Source of the DNA: Tetracladium setigerum | Lineage: Eukaryota; Ascomycota; Leotiomycetes; Helotiales | Assembly: GCA_031472005.1 (NCBI GenBank) | Contig: PZJY01000010.1 | Location: 1,488,001-1,552,000, forward strand | Length of the DNA stretch: 64,000 nt | Direction: 5' to 3' | Translations under genes and position numbers: made by a program | Shown here: in pieces, positions 46,592-57,909 of the stretch | Layout: the number at the start of each line of letters is the position of its first letter | How positions within the stretch are numbered: position 1 is the stretch's first letter | The notes under the pieces: generated by a model | What the model was told of the DNA's origin: nothing | Seen by the model: only the letters and a program-made list of their open reading frames with translations | The model's database searches: none

Positions 46592-48262
46592 TTCCATTTC
46601 TCTCCCCGCAATCCCAAAAGCAGGGAAAGGTCAACAAAAGCTAATTGAATAACAGACTTCTCAAGAAGACCTTGAACACTGCTACTGAGTAAGTGCTTAC
46701 TTAATTAAACCTTCTGATATTCTTACGACACAATATCAAACCCCAAAAATATCCTGGCATCGCCAACCTAATGAAACTCACTTGCCTACATCATCTCACC
46801 CCGAAACTTGTACTGACAAACCAAAAAGCTACAAAGTCGTCCTCATCGCCCCCAACACCCACCATTACTGGAACATCGCCGCCCCCCGCGCCATCGTCCC
46901 CGGTCAACTCGCCGACGCAGACATCATCAAAGACTTCCGCCCAGGCTTCACCTCCTACCCAGCCAGCAAGTTCCAACACATCGTCGGTCTCGCCTCCTCT
47001 CTCTCAACCTCTCAGAAAACAGTATCATACATTCCCTCTGGCTCGCCCTCCAAAGAACCCGTGGTTCAAAGTTATGATATCCTAGTCATTGCGACGGGAT
47101 CGCGACCGGGGTCGGAGGGACCGTGGAAGACGAGTTTGAAGGGTCATGAGGAGACGTTGAGGGAGTTGCATGAGTTGCAGGAGGGGATCGATGCTGCGAA
47201 AAGTATTGTTATTGGGGGTGGGGGTGCAACGGGTGTTGAGACGGCGGGGGAGTTGGGCTTTGAGTTTGGGGGAAGAAGGAGATTACTCTTGTAGGTCATT
47301 CATTACCCAACCCCCATCATCTTCCAGCTCTCTGCAGAGTCGAGATGGAAATACACACCAACCATCAACCAACAAAAACACCAAAAAGCAAGCTAACTAG
47401 AGAGCGAAATAGATCACAGGAGCCGCTGAACTAATCGCTCCCAATCTCCCCACCTCAGTCCACAACGCCGCGGCCAACGAGCTCAAGAAACTCAAAGTCA
47501 ACGTCGTCTACTCGACCAAGATCACGTCCTTCAGCAAACTCCCTGGCCAGAGGGAAAGACTGAACTTGTGCTCAGTGATGGAACGAAGAAGGTGGTTGAT
47601 TTGTATATCCCGACATTGGAATGACTACCAACAGCGAATGGGTGACCGAGAAGGAGCTGTTGAACGAGAAGGGCGAGCTGATCGTTGACGAATTCTTGAG
47701 GGTGAAGGGTGTGGAGAATGTGTGGGCGGCGGGTGATGTGTCGAATGTGGAGCCGAATCAGGTTGTTTTTGGTCGTAAGTTCTTCCTTGACTCTTCCTCT
47801 GTCTTCTTGCATGAGATGCGGGACCGAGAACGGAAAGAAGAGAAACAAATGCTAAAATTAAATTTGCAGAAGCGCAAGCTGTTCACGTCGCCAAGAATTT
47901 GGATCACTTCATCAAAGGTCAAGCCTTGGAACCTTATAAGAAAGGACCAGGTGAGTACTCCTTTTTCGGTTCCTCGGCTCGCCCTCGTTCCTCACCGAAG
48001 ACGAGAAAAGCTAACAAATATCTTTTAAACAGTGGCCATCGCAGTAACTCTCGGACGAAGCAAAGGAACCGGACGAATGAATTCTTGGAAACTCCCCAGT
48101 TTCCTTGTTTGGGCGGCGAGTAAGTTATTTTCCTTCTGTCCTACTCCAGCAAAAGACTGGATGGATATACAGAGGTGCAATGATCGTTTGCTGATAATTT
48201 ATATAGAGGGCAGAACATTCTTCCTTCCCAACTTGAAAGTTTTGGTCGAAGGTAATGCTTGA
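46459..48262 (+). CDS. AMID/AIF2-like FAD-dependent oxidoreductase
   Basis: Probable NAD(P)H-oxidising flavoprotein of the AMID (AIFM2/FSP1-like) group. Seven exons: 46459-46529, 46656-46688, 46829-47290, 47413-47774, 47870-47950, 48033-48119 and 48207-48262, all GT-AG. N-terminal FAD-binding motif IVVLGASFVGLN, then VVLIAPNTHHYWNIAAPRA, ILVIATGSRPG, the second dinucleotide fold SIVIGGGGATGVETAGEL, and the family end VENVWAAGDVSNVEP (ATG/GD FAD motif). The C-terminus WAAKGRTFFLPNLKVLVEG is made by the last splice. Three one-base breaks: a G run at 47266-47270, near 47545 (CAGAGG) and near 47618 (ACATTGG). Each restores conserved sequence when one base is added or removed. No signal peptide or membrane segment is evident. 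Confidence 0.82.
46535..46588. repeat. (CT)n microsatellite in intron 1 of the FAD oxidoreductase gene
   Basis: About 54 bp of uninterrupted CT dinucleotides start a few bases after the GTAAGT donor at 46530. Confidence 0.95.
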
Positions 48263-51200
48263 GAGGACGAAATCAGAAATTGAAATAACTAGATATGAAT
48301 TGGAGATGCCAAGAGTTGAAGCGTAGAAAGAAAAGAGCAAGATGGTTTCGGGGCGGCGTAATTTTACGAATACCCATGCCCTTAGTATATTTTGTTGGTG
48401 TTTGTTTGAAACTTCGAGAAGGATTAAATGCTGTTTTGTAGAATCAATTAATGCTTGCTTTTGCCCATTATTGGGTCCAGAAACCTCGTCTTTGCTGGCG
48501 TGACATTGTCGGAGAGAAATGGTGCATTTTGCCTGTGGTCATAATGACCACTGAGCTCAACCTTGCTAAACTACCAGATACTTCCATAAGGAGCGCTCTC
48601 TACACACAGCATCATGGGTATCTACTCACATACGTTATTTGCTGTTCTCGATCTACGCGACGACATCCTATGTGCCACGATAAGAATAGCTCTCTTTGAC
48701 TGAGTGCCCTCACGCTTCTCAACTGAGAAGTTCCCACATGTTCCTTCCCTTGGGCAATTAGAGTGGGGTAATATCAGGAAATTCTATGGGCTTTAGACGA
48801 TGTTGTGTTATGCGTGGTTGATGTGATAAGTACAGCATATGCTATGTGGCGACGGGTATGTTGTAAACCCCTGACCAGGGAAGCTAAGAGAGGGTTGTTG
48901 GGGAGAGGTAAGACAGATGAGACCGGCCCAGGGGAATTTTTTCGGGGCAGAATGGCCGTCCATTGGGAGGTGATTGTTGTGGGACTGATACGTGCGATTG
49001 AACAATTTGAGTCGTTGAAAATGAGGCACATCCAAGAATTGAATACTCCGGTCGTCTGTTTTCGGGAAAATGGAAGACTTTATTGGTACCGTCACATTAG
49101 TGAATAACTTGCTTGCATTTCTGGCTTTCGATCATGAAAAGCATACAAGACCATAAACCCTAAAGGTGTGGTGGTTTGCTCTACTCTTAAAAATCAACAT
49201 ACAGCTCTAGCAATATTTCAGAGCAGAACTGGGGACCGATTTCTCTTGTAACATATCAAGAATAAAAACACAACAGGTACAAGAAAACAGGAACAGGTGG
49301 AGACTGGAGTCTCCTCCCGGTCTACTGTGTCATGGATGCCTCCCACGTTGAGTTTGTATGTGGTGGCTTCAATAATTGGTAAGATACGGCTAGTATGCTG
49401 TGTACCTTACCACAGAACAGGTGCTAAAAGCGAGCTGCGATGGGCCAAGCTGAGCTTGAAAGTTCTTGCGTATGACATGCAGTGAAGCGAGAAGAGAAAA
49501 TGCTGCATCCCGATCGAATTCTGGCGATTTAGGTTGTTTCGTACTTCGAGCACTGGTGTTTGATTCCTTCATCATAACGTCAAAAGAAAGTTGAAAGTAT
49601 TGATGTAAAATATGTAGGTGTGTGCCGCAAACCTATCAGAGGGTTTCATTTTGTTTTGGCTCATACTGTGTGAGCACTGGACGAAATGCGTGCTTTCGCT
49701 TGAGGATGTCCCAAGTGGTCGGAAAATCGACAGAGTCATGTTTCCCAAGCCGATATATTGGGTCTGGTAGGAAGGTTGAATGATTTCATATCAAGTGGGA
49801 ACTTGGTGAGCAGGTCTCAATCGTCAACGTATATTGCATCGGACCGCTGTGAAACATGGTGGCAAACTGGCTGACATTCCAGAGAAACGGTACTGCAAGC
49901 AGGTGCTTGTCCGATGAAAATCTGGTCAATTGAGATCGGAACTGTACTTGTTGCAGCCTTTGCGAAAATGCTAGACTAGAGATGAGAATATGGTTGCTGC
50001 ATCAAGTCCTTCTAGCTTGTTGCAAATCACCCAAAATTTCGAATTAAATCAAGTGCTAGCTGCTCTCCTTTGATACCTCAAGATCTGGCAGTCAAGACAC
50101 TGGCTTTGTTGTGTTCGACTTGATCAATAGGACAGCACTCGGTTATGAGGACAGTCTTTTTGAAAAGGACTAGATGCGAAAGTGGAAGAAAGCTCGACTG
50201 GCGGAGTAGCGTTGAAAGTCAAGTCGCCTGGGCTATCCAATTGTACTTTGTCAATGAAAACAAGAAGAATTCGATTTTCATGCGTGTTGAAAAGATAAAG
50301 GACTGAGTATTTGGGTATCATCCAATAAATTGGAGTGGGTTAATAGATATTTTGTTCTCGTCGTGAAATGTTGTGTCTCCAGGTATGTAGTCTGTTGTGT
50401 GTAAGCAATGTCTCCCAAAGCGGGCAAGGGTTGATTTCAGTCCTGGAAAAGCAAGACCCTTTCCATACCACAAGAGTCTGAATCAAACCTGTTCCCAATA
50501 AAGCATTGGAGGAAGTCCCGGAGAGTTTGTGAGATAGCACGTAGCAGCAATAAAAGTCATTTAATGGGACCCATCCGAACTCCGACCATCTTGCCTCCCC
50601 GCAGTGGTGGTTCATGCGAGAAGCAAGGCGGCTTTAGGAACTGTCACTCTTATCAATAGCCAAGCAACAATTGCAACGTAATGTATTGGTTCGTGCAAAA
50701 AAGAGGTCGACAGTGCGTACCTCCGTTGTAGTAGTAGCAGTAGTAGCAGGTAACAAGAGTGGAACGAGATCTGGAATACGGACCGAGATGGGACTGCGTT
50801 TGTTGACTCTCTAGTTTCTACGGGGTATCCATCACCCCCGCCACAGATAGAAGACTAACAGTTTGTTGATAAGGCCAGAACTCGAAAAATCCAGGGTTCT
50901 ACTCCGTGTAGTGGATTCGATCGCGCTTGGATTTTTTTTGGGGCTGGGTCCTCCTTACCGTAGCAGTGTACGGAATGTCTTGAATAACATTGACCACAAG
51001 GTTCGGAAAGGCTCGTGTGTGACAGCGATGCGTTTGTGTTTCCATGTAACCATCGATAAGCAGGAGAGAAGAGGTGGTAGAGTGCGATTGGGAGTTTCAT
51101 GTAGTGCAACATCGTGGAAGTAAGCATCACGTGGTACTCCGTCTACTGTACTGTCCCGGCGAACGTTAGTTCTCCGGAGGAGGCTAATCAAATGTGGACT

Positions 51201-52560
51201 TCCCTGTCCTTGTCCCTGTCTCTGCTACTTTCTTTTTTCTCTTTCAATGCTTGTTATTGTTGTTGTCTGTCACTACTTGCTTGACACATAGGAGGACAAA
51301 TACTTCGAAGTAGAGCTTTGTGGCTGCCATTGATCCGAGGATACGTTTGTTTAACTCCAGTAGTCATCTCGAGCAACAGAGCAGTCCTGGGGCAGCTGGA
51401 GGAGGCTCCAAGTGCTGTACGTAAACTCAAAGTATCTGGGCTTTTTCGGCCTCACCTCCCTTTCCGTCCTCCCACATCCCGCCTCCACCAGACTCCCACA
51501 AAAATACGAGATGAGGTTGGGAGGAGTGTGGCGTTGCTTGTGTCCAGCCTTTCTGGAAGGGGGCTGCATGCGAAGGGCATCAAACACACACGACCACTAT
51601 CCTATCTATCTATCCATGATGCTTGCCATATCAACAGATATCAAAATCGTTTGATACGGAGAGAAAGCCCTTCAGCAGCACCTATGGGCGGCTATGAATT
51701 CATGATAGCGATAGAGGCCAGAATGCAAGTAGTACGAGCTGTCAAAGTGCACGAATGATAAAGGCGCGTTAGCAGCGTCTACCTACGGTACAGTAGTGTG
51801 AGTACTTGCTATACAAGAAAGAAGAAGGTGAAGGAGACGAACGAAATGAGATGCAGCAGAAACAACGTTACATGACAAGATCGGCGGGATGGTGGAGGTG
51901 GCACCATTCCTCTTCGGCACATGCAACCAACCACACCACCGGCGTCCGGACGGCAAACGGCCTCGTCCACTCACAACTCGAAGGGCGTCCGGGGTTAGGT
52001 GGAGGGAATCAAACAAAGTCATCGAAGTAATCGAAGCGAAGCTGGGAACGGATGGGGATCTTCACTTTCGTGATGCCTGCCAGCTGCAAGAGGGCCCGGC
52101 CTTATCTCAACCTCACGTGGGCCGAAACAAAGTATAATACTAGCTGCTGGTATATATGCAGACCATCATCTCCTCTCTCCCCTTGGGTCTGAACTCTTGA
52201 TCTTCCATGACATCAAAGTCTGACAAGGCTGAGCCGCGAGTGAAAAGTGCAAGCGAAAGGACCGAAGTGAAGAAGCAGTCCATCTCATCCTCCTCCTCCT
52301 CCTCCTCACCTTTAAGCGAGTAAAGCGAGTTGAAGCGTCGCCCACCAAAACAAAGTCACGGGGTCTGACTTCGATCTCCTCGTCACCTTCACGTTCACCA
52401 ATCTTCCCACTTCGATTTCCTCAACTTTCTTCCTCCTTCATCCTACATCATCTATACCCAACCTCTTCTTCTCTCCGATCTCTGAATCAATCTTACTATC
52501 TCTCTCACGACCACAACAACGACCCACTCCCCAATTAAAACAAACGTCAACGACTTCAAG
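48263..52560. other. Gene-poor region, 4.3 kb
   Basis: No ORF in it has recognisable motifs, and none is longer than about 150 codons. It has a short GTAGTAGTAGCAGTAGTAGC run near 50729. The last 400 bp (52160-52560) are a C/T-rich leader of the transporter gene with a TCC triplet run near 52281. It may hold a long 5' leader or a non-coding RNA, but nothing in the sequence proves one. Confidence 0.45.
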
Positions 52561-54348
52561 ATGTCGGCCAATTCTGAGCCTGCGCAGGCCACTAAATTCA
52601 GTGATGAGAAGAATGACGAGGTCCTCGGTGGAACGGCCACAGTCGCTGATGGTGATATTGGTGCGCAAGGCCATCAGCATGCGGACCCAGACTCCTGGAT
52701 CTACCGCGAGCGCCGCCTCGGTTCCTTCACTATCCCCTACTTCGCCTCGCCTCGCATTCAATTGTTGATGGTCGCCTTCGTCTGCTTCCTCTGCCCAGGC
52801 ATGTTCAACGCCTTGAGCGGTCTTGGAGGTGGTGGTAGACAGGATCATACTCTCGGTGACCAGATGGTGAGTTTACATGTCTTCTTTCCCTTCCTCAAAA
52901 TGGAAGATCGATCAATGTCTAATGTCCCCCGCAGAATACTGCTCTCTACAGCACCTTCGCCGTGTTTGCATTCTTCGGTGGAACCTTTGTAAACCGTTTG
53001 GGCGTCAAGGTTACCTTGTCCTTTGGTGGTATTGGTTACTGCATCTACGCTATCAGCTTGCTCGTCTCCCTTAAGGCCGATGTTGCAGGATTCAACATCT
53101 TCGCTGGTGCACTTCTCGGTGTTTGCGCTGGTCTTCTCTGGACTGCTCAAGGCACCATCATGCTCTCTTATCCTTTGGAAAATGAAAAGGGTCGCTACTT
53201 TGCTTGGTTCTGGGGCATCTTCAATATGGGTGCTGTTCTTGGCAGTTTGGTAAGTCCTTCTCCTCTACAAGCCTTCCTTCATACGAGTCCTGACTATTCG
53301 TAGATTCCTCTTGGTCAAAACATCAATGTCAAGACGAACAAGGATGTCACTGACGGTACCTACATTGCATTCATCGTTCTGATGGCTGGGGGCGCAGTTC
53401 TCGCTCTCGCTCTCTGCAATGCTCACGACGGTAGGATCTTTGAGGCTCCCCTCTCTGTATGATGGATAACTGACCTCCAAATAGTGATCCGAAAGGATGG
53501 ATCTCGAGTCATTCTTATGAAGAACCCTTCCTGGCAAACCGAAATTATGGGTCTATTTGAGACTATCAAGTTCGAACCAACCGTAATCCTCCTGTTCCCC
53601 ACATTCTGGGCATCCAATTGGTTCTACACCTATCACTTCAATGCCATCAACGGTTCATACTTCAACACCCGTACCAAGTCTCTTAATGGTCTTCTCTACT
53701 ACCTTGCGCAGATTGCTGGAGCTTTTGCAACCGGCTTTGCCCTCGATTCAGAGCGTTTCAGCCGTAGCATGAGAGCCAAGATCGGATTGGTCTTCATGTT
53801 TTCCTTGACCATGGTCATTTGGGGAGGAGGATACGCATTCGCCAAGACATACACCCGAGAGTCTGTTGCAAGCAAGGAGTTCGTCCCCGAGGACTGGACC
53901 ACAAGCGGATATGTTGCTCACATGTTCCTATACATCTTCTACGGCATGTATGACTCTATGTGGCAGGCATACGTCTACTGGTAAGTTCTCTTCCCGCACC
54001 TTCACATTTCCACTTTGTTAGATTAAACAACCAACTAATCTAATAAACAGGGTGATCGGTGCTCTCTCCAACTCTGGTCGTCGCACTGCCAACTACGTCG
54101 GCTTCTACAAGGGCATCCAATCCGCCGGAGCTGCAGTCATGTGGGCTCTCGACTCCCGAAAGATCTCTTTCATGTCGGAGTTCATCAGCAACTGGGTTCT
54201 CCTCGGTGGCTCTCTTCTCATCGCCGCTCCAGTCATCTTCTTCAAGATCAAGGACCACGTTGCGATCGAGGAAGATATTGCTGCAACCGACAATACATTC
54301 GAGGAGGTCGCACCAACCGAGCTTCACGTCAAGCCAACCAGCGTCTGA
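52561..54348 (+). CDS. UNC93-like major facilitator transporter
   Basis: Polytopic membrane protein of the UNC-93-like MFS branch; the substrate cannot be told from sequence. Five exons: 52561-52866, 52935-53249, 53304-53430, 53485-53980 and 54051-54348, all GT-AG and in phase, giving 513 residues. The hydrophilic N-terminus (about 60 residues) ends before IQLLMVAFVCFLCPGMFNAL. Further segments include STFAVFAFFGGTFVNRLG, LSFGGIGYCIYAISLLVSL, FAGALLGVCAGLLWTAQG (typical of the family), FAWFWGIFNMGAVLGSL, GTYIAFIVLMAGGAVLALAL and FYTYHFNAINGSYFN. About 11-12 membrane segments are expected. The C-terminus is acidic. The frame is clean, unlike the preceding genes. Confidence 0.9.
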
Positions 54349-54944
54349 TTTTCTCGCCATCCATACTTCAACTTCCACTTGCGATCTCCTTCTGGATTTG
54401 GGCTTGGAAGTGTAATTAATGACTTGATATTTAGCATCATGGTATGGTGGAAACTTGGGGGAGTTCTCTTTTTTTCAGGTGGAAAATGCTTTTGATATCC
54501 GTGAAGTGATTCTGGCTGGGGGATTTTCGCTAGACTTTGTGCTATGCTATGCTATGCTGTGGCTGGACTGACTGAACTGGATGGATGAATGGATGGAGAG
54601 AAGTGAAAGGACGGAAATAAAATCAAACGAAAGGAAAATAATGTTTCTTTCACATATTTGCAGAAAATTTGCGTGTTTGTTAGTCGACCAACCCCATCAA
54701 GATCTGTTCATAAATCGACACTAGGCAGATTGGACAGATCTTCCCGACATGAGAAGGCACCGACCTGTCAACATCTCCGGGTCTACAATCAGCTACTCCA
54801 CACTCGGCGCCGGTCACAAATTGGTCTTTTGACTGGTCTCGGGCTTGCTTGGCCGGGAAAGTTGGATTTTTTGTTGTCCGGTCATGTTTTGGGATACTAG
54901 GTACTACTAGCGTATACACAAGATAAAATTCTATTTGCTTGAGT

Positions 54945-55325
54945 TTTCTAGGGATCCACAGATAGCGAAGCCTTTAAGGATTTTATTGAGCAACTGCTTC
55001 CTCTTTATGGCAGATGGCCAGAGCTTAAGTCGGTTCTAATAATGGATAATGCATCCTTTCATCACACAGAACAATTGAGCAAATATATTATAACGTAGGA
55101 GTAAAAATTATATATTTGCCACTATACTCTCCAGATCTAAATTCTATCGAAGAGTTTTTTGCTGAATTAAAAGTATTTATCAAGCGGAACTGGTATATCT
55201 ATGAGGAAGATCTAAACCAAGGATTTGATAACTTTCTAGAATAGTGTATCTAGATAGTTGGAGGAAAGGAGCGAAGTGCTAGGGGTTATTTTAGACATGC
55301 AGGATTGGCAGTAGAAGAGCCGTAA
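54945..55325 (+). mobile_element. Tc1/mariner-type transposase relic
   Basis: The 3' half of an IS630/Tc1/mariner transposase: VLIMDNASFHH (second catalytic Asp) and LPLYSPDLNSIEEFFAELK (the DDE/D PYSPDLNPIE motif), followed by KRNWYIYEEDLNQ. After an in-frame TAG come RSARGYFRHAG-like remains. At least one frame break (about 55080-55095) and two stops are present. The 5' part is missing, so it cannot be active. No terminal inverted repeat was identified. Confidence 0.85.
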
Positions 55326-55357
55326 GCTCAGTATATAGATATTGTGACTACAGACAG

Positions 55358-55925
55358 CTATTCCTCAATCCTAGCTTTCTTATATTGGACCCATTCCTCG
55401 ATATTATAACCGATATGCTCGCTAACCCCTCTCTTAATACCGTTACTTCTTAGATATTCTGGGTCATGGTCTCGGTGAATCAGTTTCAGCGTCATATAGT
55501 CGTCTGTTATTATATCGCAAGCCTTTTGATACTCCTCCTTTTGTTTTAGATTTATGACTTACGATTGATGCCAAGCAATATATTCCTTTACGGCTTTATC
55601 TCGATACCCAGGGATATTGATTAGAGTAGAAGTAGAATGCATATCCTGCGCTAGAGCTGGGGCGGAATTCTGGTAAGATGATGCTGGTAGCATAATATTA
55701 ATAGGAGGAATATTTGCTACGGATATATTATGGGTTTTCTGTTGCTTCTCCAACCGCTGCTGCTCCTCTATATATAAATCCAGATGGACCTTTTCTGGCA
55801 TATCTCCCTGTGTCTCTAGATGATGCCCCTCTTCTACAAGCTTAAGCATATCCTTGAAGTGGTGCCACTTTAATTTATAATGCTTTTTGGTTATAGGGTC
55901 AACCTAACAATGTGGTCCTAAATTG
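55358..55925 (-). pseudogene. Decayed element-associated ORF next to the mariner relic
   Basis: One minus-strand frame of about 188 codons, broken by TAG near 55905 and TAA at 55557 (CAA-to-TAA type). It reads KKHYKLKWHHFKDMLKLVEE, then a Gln-rich helix (EEQQRLEKQQK), a linker, DKAVKEYIAWHQS and, after the stop, KACDIITDDYMTLKLIHRD and GVSEHIGYNIEEWVQYKKAR to the end at 55358. I do not recognise the family. The AT-rich setting beside the transposase relic suggests part of the same or a nested element. Confidence 0.55.
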
Positions 55926-56158
55926 CAAGGGGCACTAGCTTCGGTACTTCGCCTGCTTAAATCGTTACACAAGTCAAGATAAGCGAGGCTATTTGCCCTA
56001 GCAAAAATTCCCTTTATGTAGATTGATTTCTCACTTATCTTCCTCTCTCCCTAACTCGGAAAAAAGAAGTCTGGCGTGCGGTCACAGACCGGCTTCGTTA
56101 CAGGGTAAATTCAAGCAGGAGGAGAATCGAGTAGGACGACTCTGCCAGCGCAGCGGCC

Positions 56159-56699
56159 TCAAGCAAACCATGCAACTAACCCTAGACCGATACTACCGAT
56201 TGAATGACCAGCCCATTTCCCATACCATCCACCAAATTCAGCACCGCCATATCGCCAGGTAACATATCCATCCACGTTGGCGGCAACCTGTACGAATATC
56301 AGGGGTCTGGGATCAAATCGGGGTAAAGGGAAGAGGGGTTAATAATAGAAGAAACGAATCACAGAAGGAAAAGTGCTTAAAATTTTGCTCCAATTTTGGG
56401 ACAGGAACGGGTAACTCGCCGTCACGTACAATACAAGCAAGCGTCAAAGCCCTCACAGCCTCGTGGTTCCGTTGTGTCGCAAACAGGAAGTAAGCAAGGC
56501 CTATCGTAAGATCTCTTCCTCCATTGGCGTAAATAAACGGTGATGGCTCGGATCCCGGCGTTGAAGATAGTGGAAGAGGAAGGCCAAAGAGGCGGTACGC
56601 ATCTTGGGGTGAAAAGAGCCTGTAGAGGCCGAGGCCAACAAAAGATGAGCCAAGTATCGTCGGCGTTAAAGGAAGAGGAAAGCCCAGTGCCGAAGCCAT
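56159..56699 (-). CDS. DUF4267 membrane protein
   Basis: Exons 56699-56430 and 56287-56159 give 132 residues. The unspliced frame runs on into non-conserved sequence; the GTACGT donor after LACI and the TACAG acceptor restore the family C-terminus VAANVDGYVTWRYGGAEFGGWYGKW and a last hydrophobic segment. DUF4267 proteins are small four-TM proteins of unknown role, often near fungal metabolic genes. Visible: GSSFVGLGLYRLFSP, the ANGGRDLTIGLAYFLF signature and HEAVRALTLACI. Start chosen at the ATG before ASALGFPLPLTPTILG; an upstream in-frame extension to 56771 is less protein-like. It is followed within 250 bp by the decayed element ORF. Confidence 0.82.
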
Positions 56700-57909
56700 T
56701 ACAATATTGTGGAAGTAGAACTGCGTTTGCAGGAATGCGGATCCAAACCAAACACCCACATCGACTCTCACCTGTTAAGAGCTAAGCAAACTGTGCATGG
56801 GGTACTATGTTGCTGGCCGTAACGGTACTAGTACGAATGATGACTCACGGCAATCATAAAAACATATAACGTCTATCCCTACGTGCCGAAAAACCCGGTG
56901 TACCGAGTTTAAGGGTCTTAAATCTCCACCAGATAAATATATAAAGTGATGGGCGGGCAGGATGGTGTAGCTTCGTTGTATGTCCTCCCTTCCTCCCAAT
57001 CACGAAGCTGACAAAATCCAAGCTTCCTGCAGTTGTGTTTGTTGTTAGCGGGGAAAGTCATCTTCGAAAGGGTCCCATTGCCCGTTGTATGATTCGACTT
57101 CGTGGAAAGGGGAAGGACTCGTCATCGTTGTCAATAGTTATGCAATTTCAGTAGAGCATCTGCCCGGTTCCTTGAGATCTCAATTTCATTGTTTGATCTA
57201 AGTTAGCATTCTCTCTTTGAGGGTTATCATATGATGACCATTTCCGGTTCTGTAAAGCAGCCAGGCCTTCATACGATGACAAAGAAACAACTAACCGCAA
57301 TACATCTGGTACTGCTTGGCGCTGTGGCGGAATCAAAAGAGATAGTTTACAAAGAGGAAGCCGATTTCGAAGCTGGCTGTATGTTGATGCTATTCCTTCT
57401 TCTTTCTTTCCGTGGGTTCTGGATAGATAGAGAGAGAGAGGGACTCAGGGAGGGAACGTCGAAAGGACTATATATGCGGTGCTGTGTGAGAGAACGAGCG
57501 ACTGGCTGGAGTGGGACGCAAAGTAAAGGAAATGCCTTTGAACGAAAACAAGATATATGAAAGTCGTGTTTCTCTTTTGTTTATATTATTTTAATTCGGT
57601 GACATCTATATACGGGAATAGAGGGTCGAAAGAGCTTTTTTCTACCTACAGCTCGATTTCTTCCCTCGATCCAACTAAAAACCAAGGCCATTCTCTCACG
57701 CGATCTTTTCGTTGGATTTCTTCCAGAAAGAAGGCTAGGTAAGCTAAGGACAATGAACGGAAAAGAAAGCAAAAACAAACACACAAACAAACAAACAAAC
57801 AAACAAAATGCTAACTTAACTCCAGTTTTATCAACTGTGATGATGCTTCCACGCCCCACCCCCAAAAACGCCGTTCAATCCCCCAATCTCAAATAGTCAA
57901 AAAGCCCTC
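56700..57909. other. Intergenic region, 1.2 kb
   Basis: Promoter of the DUF4267 gene and 3' flank of the hydrolase gene. It includes an (AAAC)n run at about 57772-57807. No gene is supported. Confidence 0.4.
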
